This document shows positions 38,675 to 54,685 of a DNA stretch of 64,000 bases, piece by piece (position 1 is the first letter of the stretch; each line of letters opens with the position of its first letter). Made by a program: the position numbers and the translations under genes. The notes under the pieces were generated by a model. That model made no database searches and was not told the origin of the DNA. It saw nothing but the letters and a program-made list of their open reading frames with translations. Location of the stretch: assembly GCA_947044365.1 (NCBI GenBank), contig OX345644.1:2307237-2371236 (forward strand). Reading direction: 5' to 3'. The stretch comes from Petrosia ficiformis (Eukaryota > Porifera > Demospongiae > Haplosclerida > Petrosiidae).

Positions 38675-39919
38675 ATACGAGCATAATTAATCATAGGCTT
38701 TCAACTGTAATAGACTAAACTTCAATTTTAATTTATTAATCTTACGAATCGAAGATATAGATTAAGAAGAATATATTTAATACTAGCATATTAATCGTAG
38801 CTGGTAATAGACTAAATTTAATTATTATTCTTACAAATCGAAAATAAAGAAAAATATAGACAACTATATATATTTAATACAAGCATAATTAATCATAGGC
38901 TTTCAACTGTAATGGATAAAGAAAATTAAATTATTATCACTAGCATCAATATATTTCAAAGAACTGACTGCCATTGAGATGAATAAGCAATGAATGAAGA
39001 TGAGTCCTTGAAGAAGGGAAATCCCAATGAAGATGAGTCCCTGCAGAAGAGAAATCCCAATGGGGATTGTCCTGGGATGAAGTAGACTGGAACTGGAGCA
39101 CTGGTTGAAGTAGACTGGAACTGGAGCACTGGTCGAAGTAGACTGGAACTGGAGCACTGGTCGAAGTAGACTGGAACTGGAGCACTGGTCGAAGTAGACT
39201 GGAACTGGATGAGGTAGTTAGACTGTAACTGGAACACTGGATGAGCTAGACCGGATGTACTGGAACTGCCCCACACGGGGCTGGATCTAGTGACTCGAAG
39301 AGACCTCCGGCGTCCCCAACCTGGGCATCGGTATACTCATTTGTCCCGCACACTCCTACCAACCAGGATCGACCATGCCACCCCCCCAAAAAAAAAAGAA
39401 AAGGAGGGTGGCATGGCCGACCCTGGCTGATAGGAGTGATTAGAACAAATGAGCAACCGAATTCCAAGAAGAGAACACCAGAAGAAACCTCGAAATCATC
39501 AGAAACAGACCTGTGCAGGGAGGAAAAATAGTAAATAAACTGTTCACAATAAAATAATATTTAAGAAGAAAGTATAGAATATAGAAAAGAGTATGGAGAC
39601 ATAACTTACCTCTTATTGAAGTATAGATGCGACGAGGTAGAGAGAGAGTGGATAGATGGACAGGGAGGTAGCAAGTAGAGTTTTCTGGGAGAGAGAAGAA
39701 ACAATATGCAAATTAACATGACAGACAAACGGAATTATTAATATGATATGCATGAATTACATATAATATAGAAAATTAAAGACTAAGAAAAATAGACTAT
39801 TTAATACAAGCATATAATTAATCATAGGCTTTAAGGCTAAATTTAATTATTATTCTTACGAATCGAAAATATAGAAAATTAAAGACTAAAAAAATAGACA
39901 ACTACATATATATATAATT

Positions 39920-39964
<45 letters not shown>

Positions 39965-41209
39965 ATACGAGCATAATTAATCATAGGCTTTCAACTGTAA
40001 TAGACTAAACTTCAATTTTAATTTATTAATCTTACGAATCGAAGATATAGATTAAGAAGAATATATTTAATACTAGCATATTAATCGTAGCTGGTAATAG
40101 ACTAAATTTAATTATTATTCTTACAAATCGAAAATAAAGAAAAATATAGACAACTATATATATTTAATACAAGCATAATTAATCATAGGCTTTCAACTGT
40201 AATGGATAAAGAAAATTAAATTATTATCACTAGCATCAATATATTTCAAAGAACTGACTGCCATTGAGATGAATAAGCAATGAATGAAGATGAGTCCTTG
40301 AAGAAGGGAAATCCCAATGAAGATGAGTCCCTGCAGAAGAGAAATCCCAATGGGGATTGTCCTGGGATGAAGTAGACTGGAACTGGAGCACTGGTTGAAG
40401 TAGACTGGAACTGGAGCACTGGTCGAAGTAGACTGGAACTGGAGCACTGGTCGAAGTAGACTGGAACTGGAGCACTGGTCGAAGTAGACTGGAACTGGAT
40501 GAGGTAGTTAGACTGTAACTGGAACACTGGATGAGCTAGACCGGATGTACTGGAACTGCCCCACACGGGGCTGGATCTAGTGACTCGAAGAGACCTCCGG
40601 CGTCCCCAACCTGGGCATCGGTATACTCATTTGTCCCGCACACTCCTACCAACCAGGATCGACCATGCCACCCCCCCAAAAAAAAAAGAAAAGGAGGGTG
40701 GCATGGCCGACCCTGGCTGATAGGAGTGATTAGAACAAATGAGCAACCGAATTCCAAGAAGAGAACACCAGAAGAAACCTCGAAATCATCAGAAACAGAC
40801 CTGTGCAGGGAGGAAAAATAGTAAATAAACTGTTCACAATAAAATAATATTTAAGAAGAAAGTATAGAATATAGAAAAGAGTATGGAGACATAACTTACC
40901 TCTTATTGAAGTATAGATGCGACGAGGTAGAGAGAGAGTGGATAGATGGACAGGGAGGTAGCAAGTAGAGTTTTCTGGGAGAGAGAAGAAACAATATGCA
41001 AATTAACATGACAGACAAACGGAATTATTAATATGATATGCATGAATTACATATAATATAGAAAATTAAAGACTAAGAAAAATAGACTATTTAATACAAG
41101 CATATAATTAATCATAGGCTTTAAGGCTAAATTTAATTATTATTCTTACGAATCGAAAATATAGAAAATTAAAGACTAAAAAAATAGACAACTACATATA
41201 TATATAATT

Positions 41210-41252
<43 letters not shown>

Positions 41253-42337
41253 ATACGAGCATAATTAATCATAGGCTTTCAACTGTAATAGACTAAACTT
41301 CAATTTTAATTTATTAATCTTACGAATCGAAGATATAGATTAAGAAGAATATATTTAATACTAGCATATTAATCGTAGCTGGTAATAGACTAAATTTAAT
41401 TATTATTCTTACAAATCGAAAATAAAGAAAAATATAGACAACTATATATATTTAATACAAGCATAATTAATCATAGGCTTTCAACTGTAATGGATAAAGA
41501 AAATTAAATTATTATCACTAGCATCAATATATTTCAAAGAACTGACTGCCATTGAGATGAATAAGCAATGAATGAAGATGAGTCCTTGAAGAAGGGAAAT
41601 CCCAATGAAGATGAGTCCCTGCAGAAGAGAAATCCCAATGGGGATTGTCCTGGGATGAAGTAGACTGGAACTGGAGCACTGGTTGAAGTAGACTGGAACT
41701 GGAGCACTGGTCGAAGTAGACTGGAACTGGAGCACTGGTCGAAGTAGACTGGAACTGGAGCACTGGTCGAAGTAGACTGGAACTGGATGAGGTAGTTAGA
41801 CTGTAACTGGAACACTGGATGAGCTAGACCGGATGTACTGGAACTGCCCCACACGGGGCTGGATCTAGTGACTCGAAGAGACCTCCGGCGTCCCCAACCT
41901 GGGCATCGGTATACTCATTTGTCCCGCACACTCCTACCAACCAGGATCGACCATGCCACCCCCCCAAAAAAAAAAGAAAAGGAGGGTGGCATGGCCGACC
42001 CTGGCTGATAGGAGTGATTAGAACAAATGAGCAACCGAATTCCAAGAAGAGAACACCAGAAGAAACCTCGAAATCATCAGAAACAGACCTGTGCAGGGAG
42101 GAAAAATAGTAAATAAACTGTTCACAATAAAATAATATTTAAGAAGAAAGTATAGAATATAGAAAAGAGTATGGAGACATAACTTACCTCTTATTGAAGT
42201 ATAGATGCGACGAGGTAGAGAGAGAGTGGATAGATGGACAGGGAGGTAGCAAGTAGAGTTTTCTGGGAGAGAGAAGAAACAATATGCAAATTAACATGAC
42301 AGACAAACGGAATTATTAATATGATATGCATGAATTA

Positions 42338-42620
42338 CATGGGCACGGATGGCAACAATGCACATAGAAGAACAAGAATCACCTGTTGTTTAATCTTCAT
42401 CCATCTATCCACATCCTTCACATCTTGGTCCTGGGTCCCTCCCTGGTACATGCAGAATCTTCTTCGTCTTGAGTCTTGAGATCGATGACATGCACAGTCT
42501 TCTCTGGCTTATGATAGGGAGCTCAAGTTCCTGCACGTGCAGCAGGTCTGCAGGAGCATGCATGCACGCACGCATGCATGCACGCACCCAGGGCCAGGGA
42601 GGTGTGTGTAGGGTGAGGAT
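42338..42620. repeat. GC-richer block present only in long units
   Basis: Starts at GGGCACGGATGG after GAATTACAT. Contains GCATGCATGCACGCACGC runs of variable length. Further copies begin near 44640, 46827, 49028, 51478, 53390 and 55772. On the minus strand it ends in a good donor (AACAG|GTGATT at 42382/42383). Confidence 0.85.
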
Positions 42621-43508
42621 GCAAACAATTAATTATTAATTGTAATAATATAAAATATTTTATGTATAGAATAACAATAATTATTAAATAATTTATGTAC
42701 AATATTAGTGCTATTCTTTTTTACTTCTGTATAACATACAGAAACCGAACAAAATACTGTTGACTTTGAAAACATTCTTTTGCCGAAGGATGCATGCATG
42801 GTAGCAATGATGATGATTTTTTTTAAAATGCAACCAGTCGAATTATAATTAGAAAACAAATGATATCGAAAATGGTGTATTCAATTATAACAAAAGAGTA
42901 GAAAAAGTGATAGCTAGCTAATTGGAAAATATTTTCAAGAATGATGATTTGAAAATAGTCTCAAGAAATATAGCTAGCTACTTGAAAGAGAAAGAAATTA
43001 GTTCGTTAATTTGAAAATATTTCCAATGAAATGCAATCGAAAATGATAGTACTTAAATCAATTCATTGGATTAGGTGAAAAAAAAGGTTTTATGAAAAGA
43101 ACCGTTAACGTTATAATTATAGGTAGCCATTGGTATTGAAAGAAGTTAAAAGATTAAGAAAAATAGACTAGTATATTCAGTACAAGCATAAGCAATCGTA
43201 GGCTTTCCACTGTAATAGACCAAATTTAATTATTATTCTTACGAATCGAAAATATAGAAAATTAAAGACTAAGAAAAATAGACTATTTAATACAAGCATA
43301 TAATTAATCATAGGCTTTAAGGCTAAATTTAATTATTATTCTTACGAATCGAAAATATAGAAAATTAAAGACTAAGAAAAATAGACTATTTAATACAAGC
43401 ATATAATTAATCATAGGCTTTAAGGCTAAATTTAATTATTATTCTTACGAATCGAAAATATAGAAAATTAAAGACTAAAAAAATAGACAACTACATATAT
43501 ATATAATT

Positions 43509-43551
<43 letters not shown>

Positions 43552-45895
43552 ATACGAGCATAATTAATCATAGGCTTTCAACTGTAATAGACTAAACTTC
43601 AATTTTAATTTATTAATCTTACGAATCGAAGATATAGATTAAGAAGAATATATTTAATACTAGCATATTAATCGTAGCTGGTAATAGACTAAATTTAATT
43701 ATTATTCTTACAAATCGAAAATAAAGAAAAATATAGACAACTATATATATTTAATACAAGCATAATTAATCATAGGCTTTCAACTGTAATGGATAAAGAA
43801 AATTAAATTATTATCACTAGCATCAATATATTTCAAAGAACTGACTGCCATTGAGATGAATAAGCAATGAATGAAGATGAGTCCTTGAAGAAGGGAAATC
43901 CCAATGAAGATGAGTCCCTGCAGAAGAGAAATCCCAATGGGGATTGTCCTGGGATGAAGTAGACTGGAACTGGAGCACTGGTTGAAGTAGACTGGAACTG
44001 GAGCACTGGTCGAAGTAGACTGGAACTGGAGCACTGGTCGAAGTAGACTGGAACTGGAGCACTGGTCGAAGTAGACTGGAACTGGATGAGGTAGTTAGAC
44101 TGTAACTGGAACACTGGATGAGCTAGACCGGATGTACTGGAACTGCCCCACACGGGGCTGGATCTAGTGACTCGAAGAGACCTCCGGCGTCCCCAACCTG
44201 GGCATCGGTATACTCATTTGTCCCGCACACTCCTACCAACCAGGATCGACCATGCCACCCCCCCAAAAAAAAAAGAAAAGGAGGGTGGCATGGCCGACCC
44301 TGGCTGATAGGAGTGATTAGAACAAATGAGCAACCGAATTCCAAGAAGAGAACACCAGAAGAAACCTCGAAATCATCAGAAACAGACCTGTGCAGGGAGG
44401 AAAAATAGTAAATAAACTGTTCACAATAAAATAATATTTAAGAAGAAAGTATAGAATATAGAAAAGAGTATGGAGACATAACTTACCTCTTATTGAAGTA
44501 TAGATGCGACGAGGTAGAGAGAGAGTGGATAGATGGACAGGGAGGTAGCAAGTAGAGTTTTCTGGGAGAGAGAAGAAACAATATGCAAATTAACATGACA
44601 GACAAACGGAATTATTAATATGATATGCATGAATTACATGGGCACGGATGGCAACAATGCACATAGAAGAACAAGAATCACCTGTTGTTTAATCTTCATC
44701 CATCTATCCACATCCTTCACATCTTGGTCCTGGGTCCCTCCCTGGTACATGCAGAATCTTCTTCGTCTTGAGTCTTGAGATCGATGACATGCACAGTCTT
44801 CTCTGGCTTATGATAGGGAGCTCAAGTTCCTGCACGTGCAGCAGGTCTGCAGGAGCATGCATGCACGCACCCAGGGCCAGGGAGGTGTGTGTAGGGTGAG
44901 GATGCAAACAATTAATTATTAATTGTAATAATATAAAATATTTTATGTATAGAATAACAATAATTATTAAATAATTTATGTACAATATTAGTGCTATTCT
45001 TTTTTACTTCTGTATAACATACAGAAACCGAACAAAATACTGTTGACTTTGAAAACATTCTTTTGCCGAAGGATGCATGCATGGTAGCAATGATGATGAT
45101 TTTTTTAAAACTGCAACCAGTCGAATTATAATTAGAAAACAAATGATATCGAAAATGGTGTATTCAATTATAACAAAAGAGTAGAAAAAGTGATAGCTAG
45201 CTAATTGGAAAATATTTTCAAGAATGATGATTTGAAAATAGTCTCAAGAAATATAGCTAGCTACTTGAAAGAGAAAGAAATTAGTTCGTTAATTTGAAAA
45301 TATTTCCAATGAAATGCAATCGAAAATGATAGTACTTAAATCAATTCATTGGATTAGGTGAAAAAAAAGGTTTTATGAAAAGAACCGTTAACGTTATAAT
45401 TATAGGTAGCCATTGGTATTGAAAGAAGTTAAAAGATTAAGAAAAATAGACTAGTATATTCAGTACAAGCATAAGCAATCGTAGGCTTTCCACTGTAATA
45501 GACCAAATTTAATTATTATTCTTACGAATCGAAAGTATAGAAAATTGAAGACTAAGAAAAATAGACTATTTAATACAAGCATATAATTAATCATAGGCTT
45601 TAAGGCTAAATTTAATTATTATTCTTACGAATCGAAAATATAGAAAATTAAAGACTAAGAAAAATAGACTATTTAATACAAGCATATAATTAATCATAGG
45701 CTTTAAGGCTAAATTTAATTATTATTCTTACGAATCGAAAATATAGAAAATTAAAGACTAAGAAAAATAGACTATTTAATACAAGCATATAATTAATCAT
45801 AGGCTTTAAGGCTAAATTTAATTATTATTCTTACGAATCGAAAATATAGAAAATTAAAGACTAAAAAAAATAGACAACTACATATATATATAATT

Positions 45896-45940
<45 letters not shown>

Positions 45941-48098
45941 ATACGAGCATAATTAATCATAGGCTTTCAACTGTAATGGATAAAGAAAATTAAATTATTA
46001 TCACTAGCATCAATATATTTCAAAGAACTGACTGCCATTGAGATGAATAAGCAATGAATGAAGATGAGTCCTTGAAGAAGGGAAATCCCAATGAAGATGA
46101 GTCCCTGCAGAAGAGAAATCCCAATGGGGATTGTCCTGGGATGAAGTAGACTGGAACTGGAGCACTGGTTGAAGTAGACTGGAACTGGAGCACTGGTCGA
46201 AGTAGACTGGAACTGGAGCACTGGTCGAAGTAGACTGGAACTGGAGCACTGGTCGAAGTAGACTGGAACTGGATGAGGTAGTTAGACTGTAACTGGAACA
46301 CTGGATGAGCTAGACCGGATGTACTGGAACTGCCCCACACGGGGCTGGATCTAGTGACTCGAAGAGACCTCCGGCGTCCCCAACCTGGGCATCGGTATAC
46401 TCATTTGTCCCGCACACTCCTACCAACCAGGATCGACCATGCCACCCCCCCAAAAAAAAAAGAAAAGGAGGGTGGCATGGCCGACCCTGGCTGATAGGAG
46501 TGATTAGAACAAATGAGCAACCGAATTCCAAGAAGAGAACACCAGAAGAAACCTCGAAATCATCAGAAACAGACCTGTGCAGGGAGGAAAAATAGTAAAT
46601 AAACTGTTCACAATAAAATAATATTTAAGAAGAAAGTATAGAATATAGAAAAGAGTATGGAGACATAACTTACCTCTTATTGAAGTATAGATGCGACGAG
46701 GTAGAGAGAGAGTGGATAGATGGACAGGGAGGTAGCAAGTAGAGTTTTCTGGGAGAGAGAAGAAACAATATGCAAATTAACATGATAGACAAACGGAATT
46801 ATTAATATGATATGCATGAATTACATGGGCACGGATGGCAACAATGCACATAGAAGAACAAGAATCACCTGTTGTTTAATCTTCATCCATCTATCCACAT
46901 CCTTCACATCTTGGTCCTGGGTCCCTCCCTGGTACATGCAGAATCTTCTTCGTCTTGAGTCTTGAGATCGATGACATGCACAGTCTTCTCTGGCTTATGA
47001 TAGGGAGCTCAAGTTCCTGCACGTGCAGCAGGTCTGCAGGAGCATGCATGCATGCACGCATGCATGCACGCACCCAGGGCCAGGGAGGTGTGTGTAGGGT
47101 GAGGATGCAAACAATTAATTATTAATTGTAATAATATAAAATATTTTATGTATAGAATAACAATAATTATTAAATAATTTATGTACAATATTAGTGCTAT
47201 TCTTTTTTACTTCTGTATAACATACAGAAACCGAACAAAATACTGTTGACTTTGAAAACATTCTTTTGCCGAAGGATGCATGCATGGTAGCAATGATGAT
47301 GATTTTTTTAAAAATGCAACCAGTCGAATTATAATTAGAAAACAAATGATATCGAAAATGGTGTATTCAATTATAACAAAAGAGTAGAAAAAGTGATAGC
47401 TAGCTAATTGGAAAATATTTTCAAGAATGATGATTTGAAAATAGTCTCAAGAAATATAGCTAGCTACTTGAAAGAGAAAGAAATTAGTTCGTTAATTTGA
47501 AAATATTTCCAATGAAATGCAATCGAAAATGATAGTACTTAAATCAATTCATTGGATTAGGTGAAAAAAAAGGTTTTATGAAAAGAACCGTTAACGTTAT
47601 AATTATAGGTAGCCATTGGTATTGAAAGAAGTTAAAAGATTAAGAAAAATAGACTAGTATATTCAGTACAAGCATAAGCAATCGTAGGCTTTCCACTGTA
47701 ATAGACCAAATTTAATTATTATTCTTACGAATCGAAAGTATAGAAAATTGAAGACTAAGAAAAATAGACTATTTAATACAAGCATATAATTAATCATAGG
47801 CTTTAAGGCTAAATTTAATTATTATTCTTACGAATCGAAAATATAGAAAATTAAAGACTAAGAAAAATAGACTATTTAATACAAGCATATAATTAATCAT
47901 AGGCTTTAAGGCTAAATTTAATTATTATTCTTACGAATCGAAAATATAGAAAATTAAAGACTAAGAAAAATAGACTATTTAATACAAGCATATAATTAAT
48001 CATAGGCTTTAAGGCTAAATTTAATTATTATTCTTACGAATCGAAAATATAGAAAATTAAAGACTAAAAAAAATAGACAACTACATATATATATAATT

Positions 48099-48141
<43 letters not shown>

Positions 48142-51100
48142 ATACGAGCATAATTAATCATAGGCTTTCAACTGTAATGGATAAAGAAAATTAAATTATT
48201 ATCACTAGCATCAATATATTTCAAAGAACTGACTGCCATTGAGATGAATAAGCAATGAATGAAGATGAGTCCTTGAAGAAGGGAAATCCCAATGAAGATG
48301 AGTCCCTGCAGAAGAGAAATCCCAATGGGGATTGTCCTGGGATGAAGTAGACTGGAACTGGAGCACTGGTTGAATTAGACTGGAACTGGAGCACTGGTCG
48401 AAGTAGACTGGAACTGGAGCACTGGTCGAAGTAGACTGGAACTGGAGCACTGGTCGAAGTAGACTGGAACTGGATGAGGTAGTTAGACTGTAACTGGAAC
48501 ACTGGATGAGCTAGACCGGATGTACTGGAACTGCCCCACACGGGGCTGGATCTAGTGACTCGAAGAGACCTCCGGCGTCCCCAACCTGGGCATCGGTATA
48601 CTCATTTGTCCCGCACACTCCTACCAACCAGGATCGACCATGCCACCCCCCCAAAAAAAAAAGAAAAGGAGGGTGGCATGGCCGACCCTGGCTGATAGGA
48701 GTGATTAGAACAAATGAGCAACCGAATTCCAAGAAGAGAACACCAGAAGAAACCTCGAAATCATCAGAAACAGACCTGTGCAGGGAGGAAAAATAGTAAA
48801 TAAACTGTTCACAATAAAATAATATTTAAGAAGAAAGTATAGAATATAGAAAAGAGTATGGAGACATAACTTACCTCTTATTGAAGTATAGATGCGACGA
48901 GGTAGAGAGAGAGTGGATAGATGGACAGGGAGGTAGCAAGTAGAGTTTTCTGGGAGAGAGAAGAAACAATATGCAAATTAACATGATAGACAAACGGAAT
49001 TATTAATATGATATGCATGAATTACATGGGCACGGATGGCAACAATGCACATAGAAGAACAAGAATCACCTGTTGTTTAATCTTCATCCATCTATCCACA
49101 TCCTTCACATCTTGGTCCTGGGTCCCTCCCTGGTACATGCAGAATCTTCTTCGTCTTGAGTCTTGAGATCGATGACATGCACAGTCTTCTCTGGCTTATG
49201 ATAGGGAGCTCAAGTTCCTGCACGTGCAGCAGGTCTGCAGGAGCATGCATGCATGCACGCATGCATGCACGCACCCAGGGCCAGGGAGGTGTGTGTAGGG
49301 TGAGGATGCAAACAATTAATTATTAATTGTAATAATATAAAATATTTTATGTATAGAATAACAATAATTATTAAATAATTTATGTACAATATTAGTGCTA
49401 TTCTTTTTTACTTCTGTATAACATACAGAAACCGAACAAAATACTGTTGACTTTGAAAACATTCTTTTGCCGAAGGATGCATGCATGGTAGCAATGATGA
49501 CGATTTTTTTTAAAAATGCAACCAGTCGAATTATAATTAGAAAACAAATGATATCGAAAATGGTGTATTCAATTATAACAAAAGAGTAGAAAAAGTGATA
49601 GCTAGCTAATTGGAAAATATTTTCAAGAATGATGATTTGAAAATAGTCTCAAGAAATATAGCTAGCTACTTGAAAGAGAAAGAAATTAGTTCGTTAATTT
49701 GAAAATATTTCCAATGAAATGCAATCGAAAATGATAGTACTTAAATCAATTCATTGGATTAGGTGAAAAAAAAGGTTTTATGAAAAGAACCGTTAACGTT
49801 ATAATTATAGGTAGCCATTGGTATTGAAAGAAGTTAAAAGATTAAGAAAAATAGACTAGTATATTCAGTACAAGCATAAGCAATCGTAGGCTTTCCACTG
49901 TAATAGACCAAATTTAATTATTATTCTTACGAATCGAAAGTATAGAAAATTGAAGACTAAGAAAAATAGACTATTTAATACAAGCATATAATTAATCATA
50001 GGCTTTAAGGCTAAATTTAATTATTATTCTTACGAATCGAAAATATAGAAAATTAAAGACTAAGAAAAATAGACTATTTAATACAAGCATATAATTAATC
50101 ATAGGCTTTAAGGCTAAATTTAATTATTATTCTTACGAATCGAAAATATAGAAAATTAAAGACTAAGAAAAATAGACTATTTAATACAAGCATATAATTA
50201 ATCATAGGCTTTAAGGCTAAATTTAATTATTATTCTTACGAATCGAAAATATAGAAAATTAAAGACTAAAAAAAATAGACAACTACATATATATATAATT
50301 ATACATGTATATATATATATATATATATATTTAATACGAGCATAATTAATCATAGGCTTTCCACTGTAATAGACTAAACTTCAATTTTAATTTATTAATC
50401 TTACGAATCGAAGATATAGATTAAGAAGAATATATTTAATACTAGCATATTAATCGTAGCTGGTAATAGACTAAATTTAATTATTATTCTTACAAATCGA
50501 AAATAAAGAAAAATATAGACAACTATATATATTTAATACAAGCATAATTAATCATAGGCTTTCAACTGTAATGGATAAAGAAAATTAAATTATTATCACT
50601 AGCATCAATATATTTCAAAGAACTGACTGCCATTGAGATGAATAAGCAATGAATGAAGATGAGTCCTTGAAGAAGGGAAATCCCAATGAAGATGAGTCCC
50701 TGCAGAAGAGAAATCCCAATGGGGATTGTCCTGGGATGAAGTAGACTGGAACTGGAGCACTGGTTGAAGTAGACTGGAACTGGAGCACTGGTCGAAGTAG
50801 ACTGGAACTGGAGCACTGGTTGAAGTAGACTGGAACTGGAGCACTGGTCGAAGTAGACTGGAACTGGAGCACTGGTCGAAGTAGACTGGAACTGGAGCAC
50901 TGGTCGAAGTAGACTGGAACTGGATGAGGTAGTTAGACTGTAACTGGAACACTGGATGAGCTAGACCGGATGTACTGGAACTGCCCCACACGGGGCTGGA
51001 TCTAGTGACTCGAAGAGACCTCCGGCGTCCCCAACCTGGGCATCGGTATACTCATTTGTCCCGCACACTCCTACCAACCAGGATCGACCATGCCACCCCC

Positions 51101-54100
51101 CCAAAAAAAAAAGAAAAGGAGGGTGGCATGGCCGACCCTGGCTGATAGGAGTGATTAGAACAAATGAGCAACCGAATTCCAAGAAGAGAACACCAGAAGA
51201 AACCTCGAAATCATCAGAAACAGACCTGTGCAGGGAGGAAAAATAGTAAATAAACTGTTCACAATAAAATAATATTTAAGAAGAAAGTATAGAATATAGA
51301 AAAGAGTATGGAGACATAACTTACCTCTTATTGAAGTATAGATGCGACGAGGTAGAGAGAGAGTGGATAGATGGACAGGGAGGTAGCAAGTAGAGTTTTC
51401 TGGGAGAGAGAAGAAACAATATGCAAATTAACATGATAGACAAACGGAATTATTAATATGATATGCATGAATTACATGGGCACGGATGGCAACAATGCAC
51501 ATAGAAGAACAAGAATCACCTGTTGTTTAATCTTCATCCATCTATCCACATCCTTCACATCTTGGTCCTGGGTCCCTCCCTGGTACATGCAGAATCTTCT
51601 TCGTCTTGAGTCTTGAGATCGATGACATGCACAGTCTTCTCTGGCTTATGATAGGGAGCTCAAGTTCCTGCACGTGCAGCAGGTCTGCAGGAGCATGCAT
51701 GCACGCACCCAGGGCCAGGGAGGTGTGTGTAGGGTGAGGATGCAAACAATTAATTATTAATTGTAATAATATAAAATATTTTATGTATAGAATAACAATA
51801 ATTATTAAATAATTTATGTACAATATTAGTGCTATTCTTTTTTACTTCTGTATAACATACAGAAACCGAACAAAATACTGTTGACTTTGAAAACATTCTT
51901 TTGCCGAAGGATGCATGCATGGTAGCAATGATGATGATTTTTTTTAAAATGCAACCAGTCGAATTATAATTAGAAAACAAATGATATCGAAAATGGTGTA
52001 TTCAATTATAACAAAAGAGTAGAAAAAGTGATAGCTAGCTAATTGGAAAATATTTTCAAGAATGATGATTTGAAAATAGTCTCAAGAAATATAGCTAGCT
52101 ACTTGAAAGAGAAAGAAATTAGTTCGTTAATTTGAAAATATTTCCAATGAAATGCAATCGAAAATGATAGTACTTAAATCAATTCATTGGATTAGGTGAA
52201 AAAAAAGGTTTTATGAAAAGAACCGTTAACGTTATAATTATAGGTAGCCATTGGTATTGAAAGAAGTTAAAAGATTAAGAAAAATAGACTAGTATATTCA
52301 GTACAAGCATAAGCAATCGTAGGCTTTCCACTGTAATAGACTAAACTTCAATTTTAATTTATTAATCTTACGAATCGAAGATATAGATTAAGAAGAATAT
52401 ATTTAATACTAGCATATTAATCGTAGCTGGTAATAGACTAAATTTAATTATTATTCTTACAAATCGAAAATAAAGAAAAATATAGACAACTATATATATT
52501 TAATACAAGCATAATTAATCATAGGCTTTCAACTGTAATGGATAAAGAAAATTAAATTATTATCACTAGCATCAATATATTTCAAAGAACTGACTGCCAT
52601 TGAGATGAATAAGCAATGAATGAAGATGAGTCCTTGAAGAAGGGAAATCCCAATGAAGATGAGTCCCTGCAGAAGAGAAATCCCAATGGGGATTGTCCTG
52701 GGACGAAGTAGACTGGAACTGGAGCACTGGTTGAAGTAGACTGGAACTGGAGCACTGGTCGAAGTAGACTGGAACTGGAGCACTGGTCGAAGTAGACTGG
52801 AACTGGAGCACTGGTCGAAGTAGACTGGAACTGGATGAGGTAGTTAGACTGTAACTGGAACACTGGATGAGCTAGACCGGATGTACTGGAACTGCCCCAC
52901 ACGGGGCTGGATCTAGTGACTCGAAGAGACCTCCGGCGTCCCCAACCTGGGCATCGGTATACTCATTTGTCCCGCACACTCCTACCAACCAGGATCGACC
53001 ATGCCACCCCCCCCCAAAAAAAAAGAAAAGGAGGGTGGCATGGCCGACCCTGGCTGATAGGAGTGATTAGAACAAATGAGCAACCGAATTCCAAGAAGAG
53101 AACACCAGAAGAAACCTCGAAATCATCAGAAACAGACCTGTGCAGGGAGGAAAAATAGTAAATAAACTGTTCACAATAAAATAATATTTAAGAAGAAAGT
53201 ATAGAATATAGAAAAGAGTATGGAGACATAACTTACCTCTTATTGAAGTATAGATGCGACGAGGTAGAGAGAGAGTGGATAGATGGACAGGGAGGTAGCA
53301 AGTAGAGTTTTCTGGGAGAGAGAAGAAACAATATGCAAATTAACATGATAGACAAACGGAATTATTAATATGATATGCATGAATTACATGGGCACGGATG
53401 GCAACAATGCACATAGAAGAACAAGAATCACCTGTTGTTTAATCTTCATCCATCTATCCACATCCTTCACATCTTGGTCCTGGGTCCCTCCCTGGTACAT
53501 GCAGAATCTTCTTCGTCTTGAGTCTTGAGATCGATGACATGCACAGTCTTCTCTGGCTTATGATAGGGAGCTCAAGTTCCTGCACGTGCAGCAGGTCTGC
53601 AGGAGCATGCATGCACGCACCCAGGGCCAGGGAGGTGTGTGTAGGGTGAGGATGCAAACAATTAATTATTAATTGTAATAATATAAAATATTTTATGTAT
53701 AGAATAACAATAATTATTAAATAATTTATGTACAATATTAGTGCTATTCTTTTTTACTTCTGTATAACATACAGAAACCGAACAAAATACTGTTGACTTT
53801 GAAAACATTCTTTTGCCGAAGGATGCATGCATGGTAGCAATGATGATGATTTTTTTTAAAATGCAACCAGTCGAATTATAATTAGAAAACAAATGATATC
53901 GAAAATGGTGTATTCAATTATAACAAAAGAGTAGAAAAAGTGATAGCTAGCTAATTGGAAAATATTTTCAAGAATGATGATTTGAAAATAGTCTCAAGAA
54001 ATATAGCTAGCTACTTGAAAGAGAAAGAAATTAGTTCGTTAATTTGAAAATATTTCCAATGAAATGCAATCGAAAATGATAGTACTTAAATCAATTCATT

Positions 54101-54644
54101 GGATTAGGTGAAAAAAAAGGTTTTATGAAAAGAACCGTTAACGTTATAATTATAGGTAGCCATTGGTATTGAAAGAAGTTAAAAGATTAAGAAAAATAGA
54201 CTAGTATATTCAGTACAAGCATAAGCAATCGTAGGCTTTCCACTGTAATAGACCAAATTTAATTATTATTCTTACGAATCGAAAGTATAGAAAATTAAAG
54301 ACTAAGAAAAATAGACTATTTAATACAAGCATATAATTAATCATAGGCTTTAAGGCTAAATTTAATTATTATTCTTACGAATCGAAAATATAGAAAATTA
54401 AAGACTAAGAAAAATAGACTATTTAATACAAGCATATAATTAATCATAGGCTTTAAGGCTAAATTTAATTATTATTCTTACGAATCGAAAATATAGAAAA
54501 TTAAAGACTAAGAAAAATAGACTATTTAATACAACCATATAATTAATCATAGGCTTTAAGGCTAAATTTAATTATTATTCTTACGAATCGAAAATATAGA
54601 AAATTAAAGACTAAAAAAATAGACAACTACATATATATATAATT

Positions 54645-54685
<41 letters not shown>

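Noticed and set aside
37794..50925. CRISPR-like array
   Set aside because: The 28-bp units are contiguous with no unique spacers, and the genome is eukaryotic.
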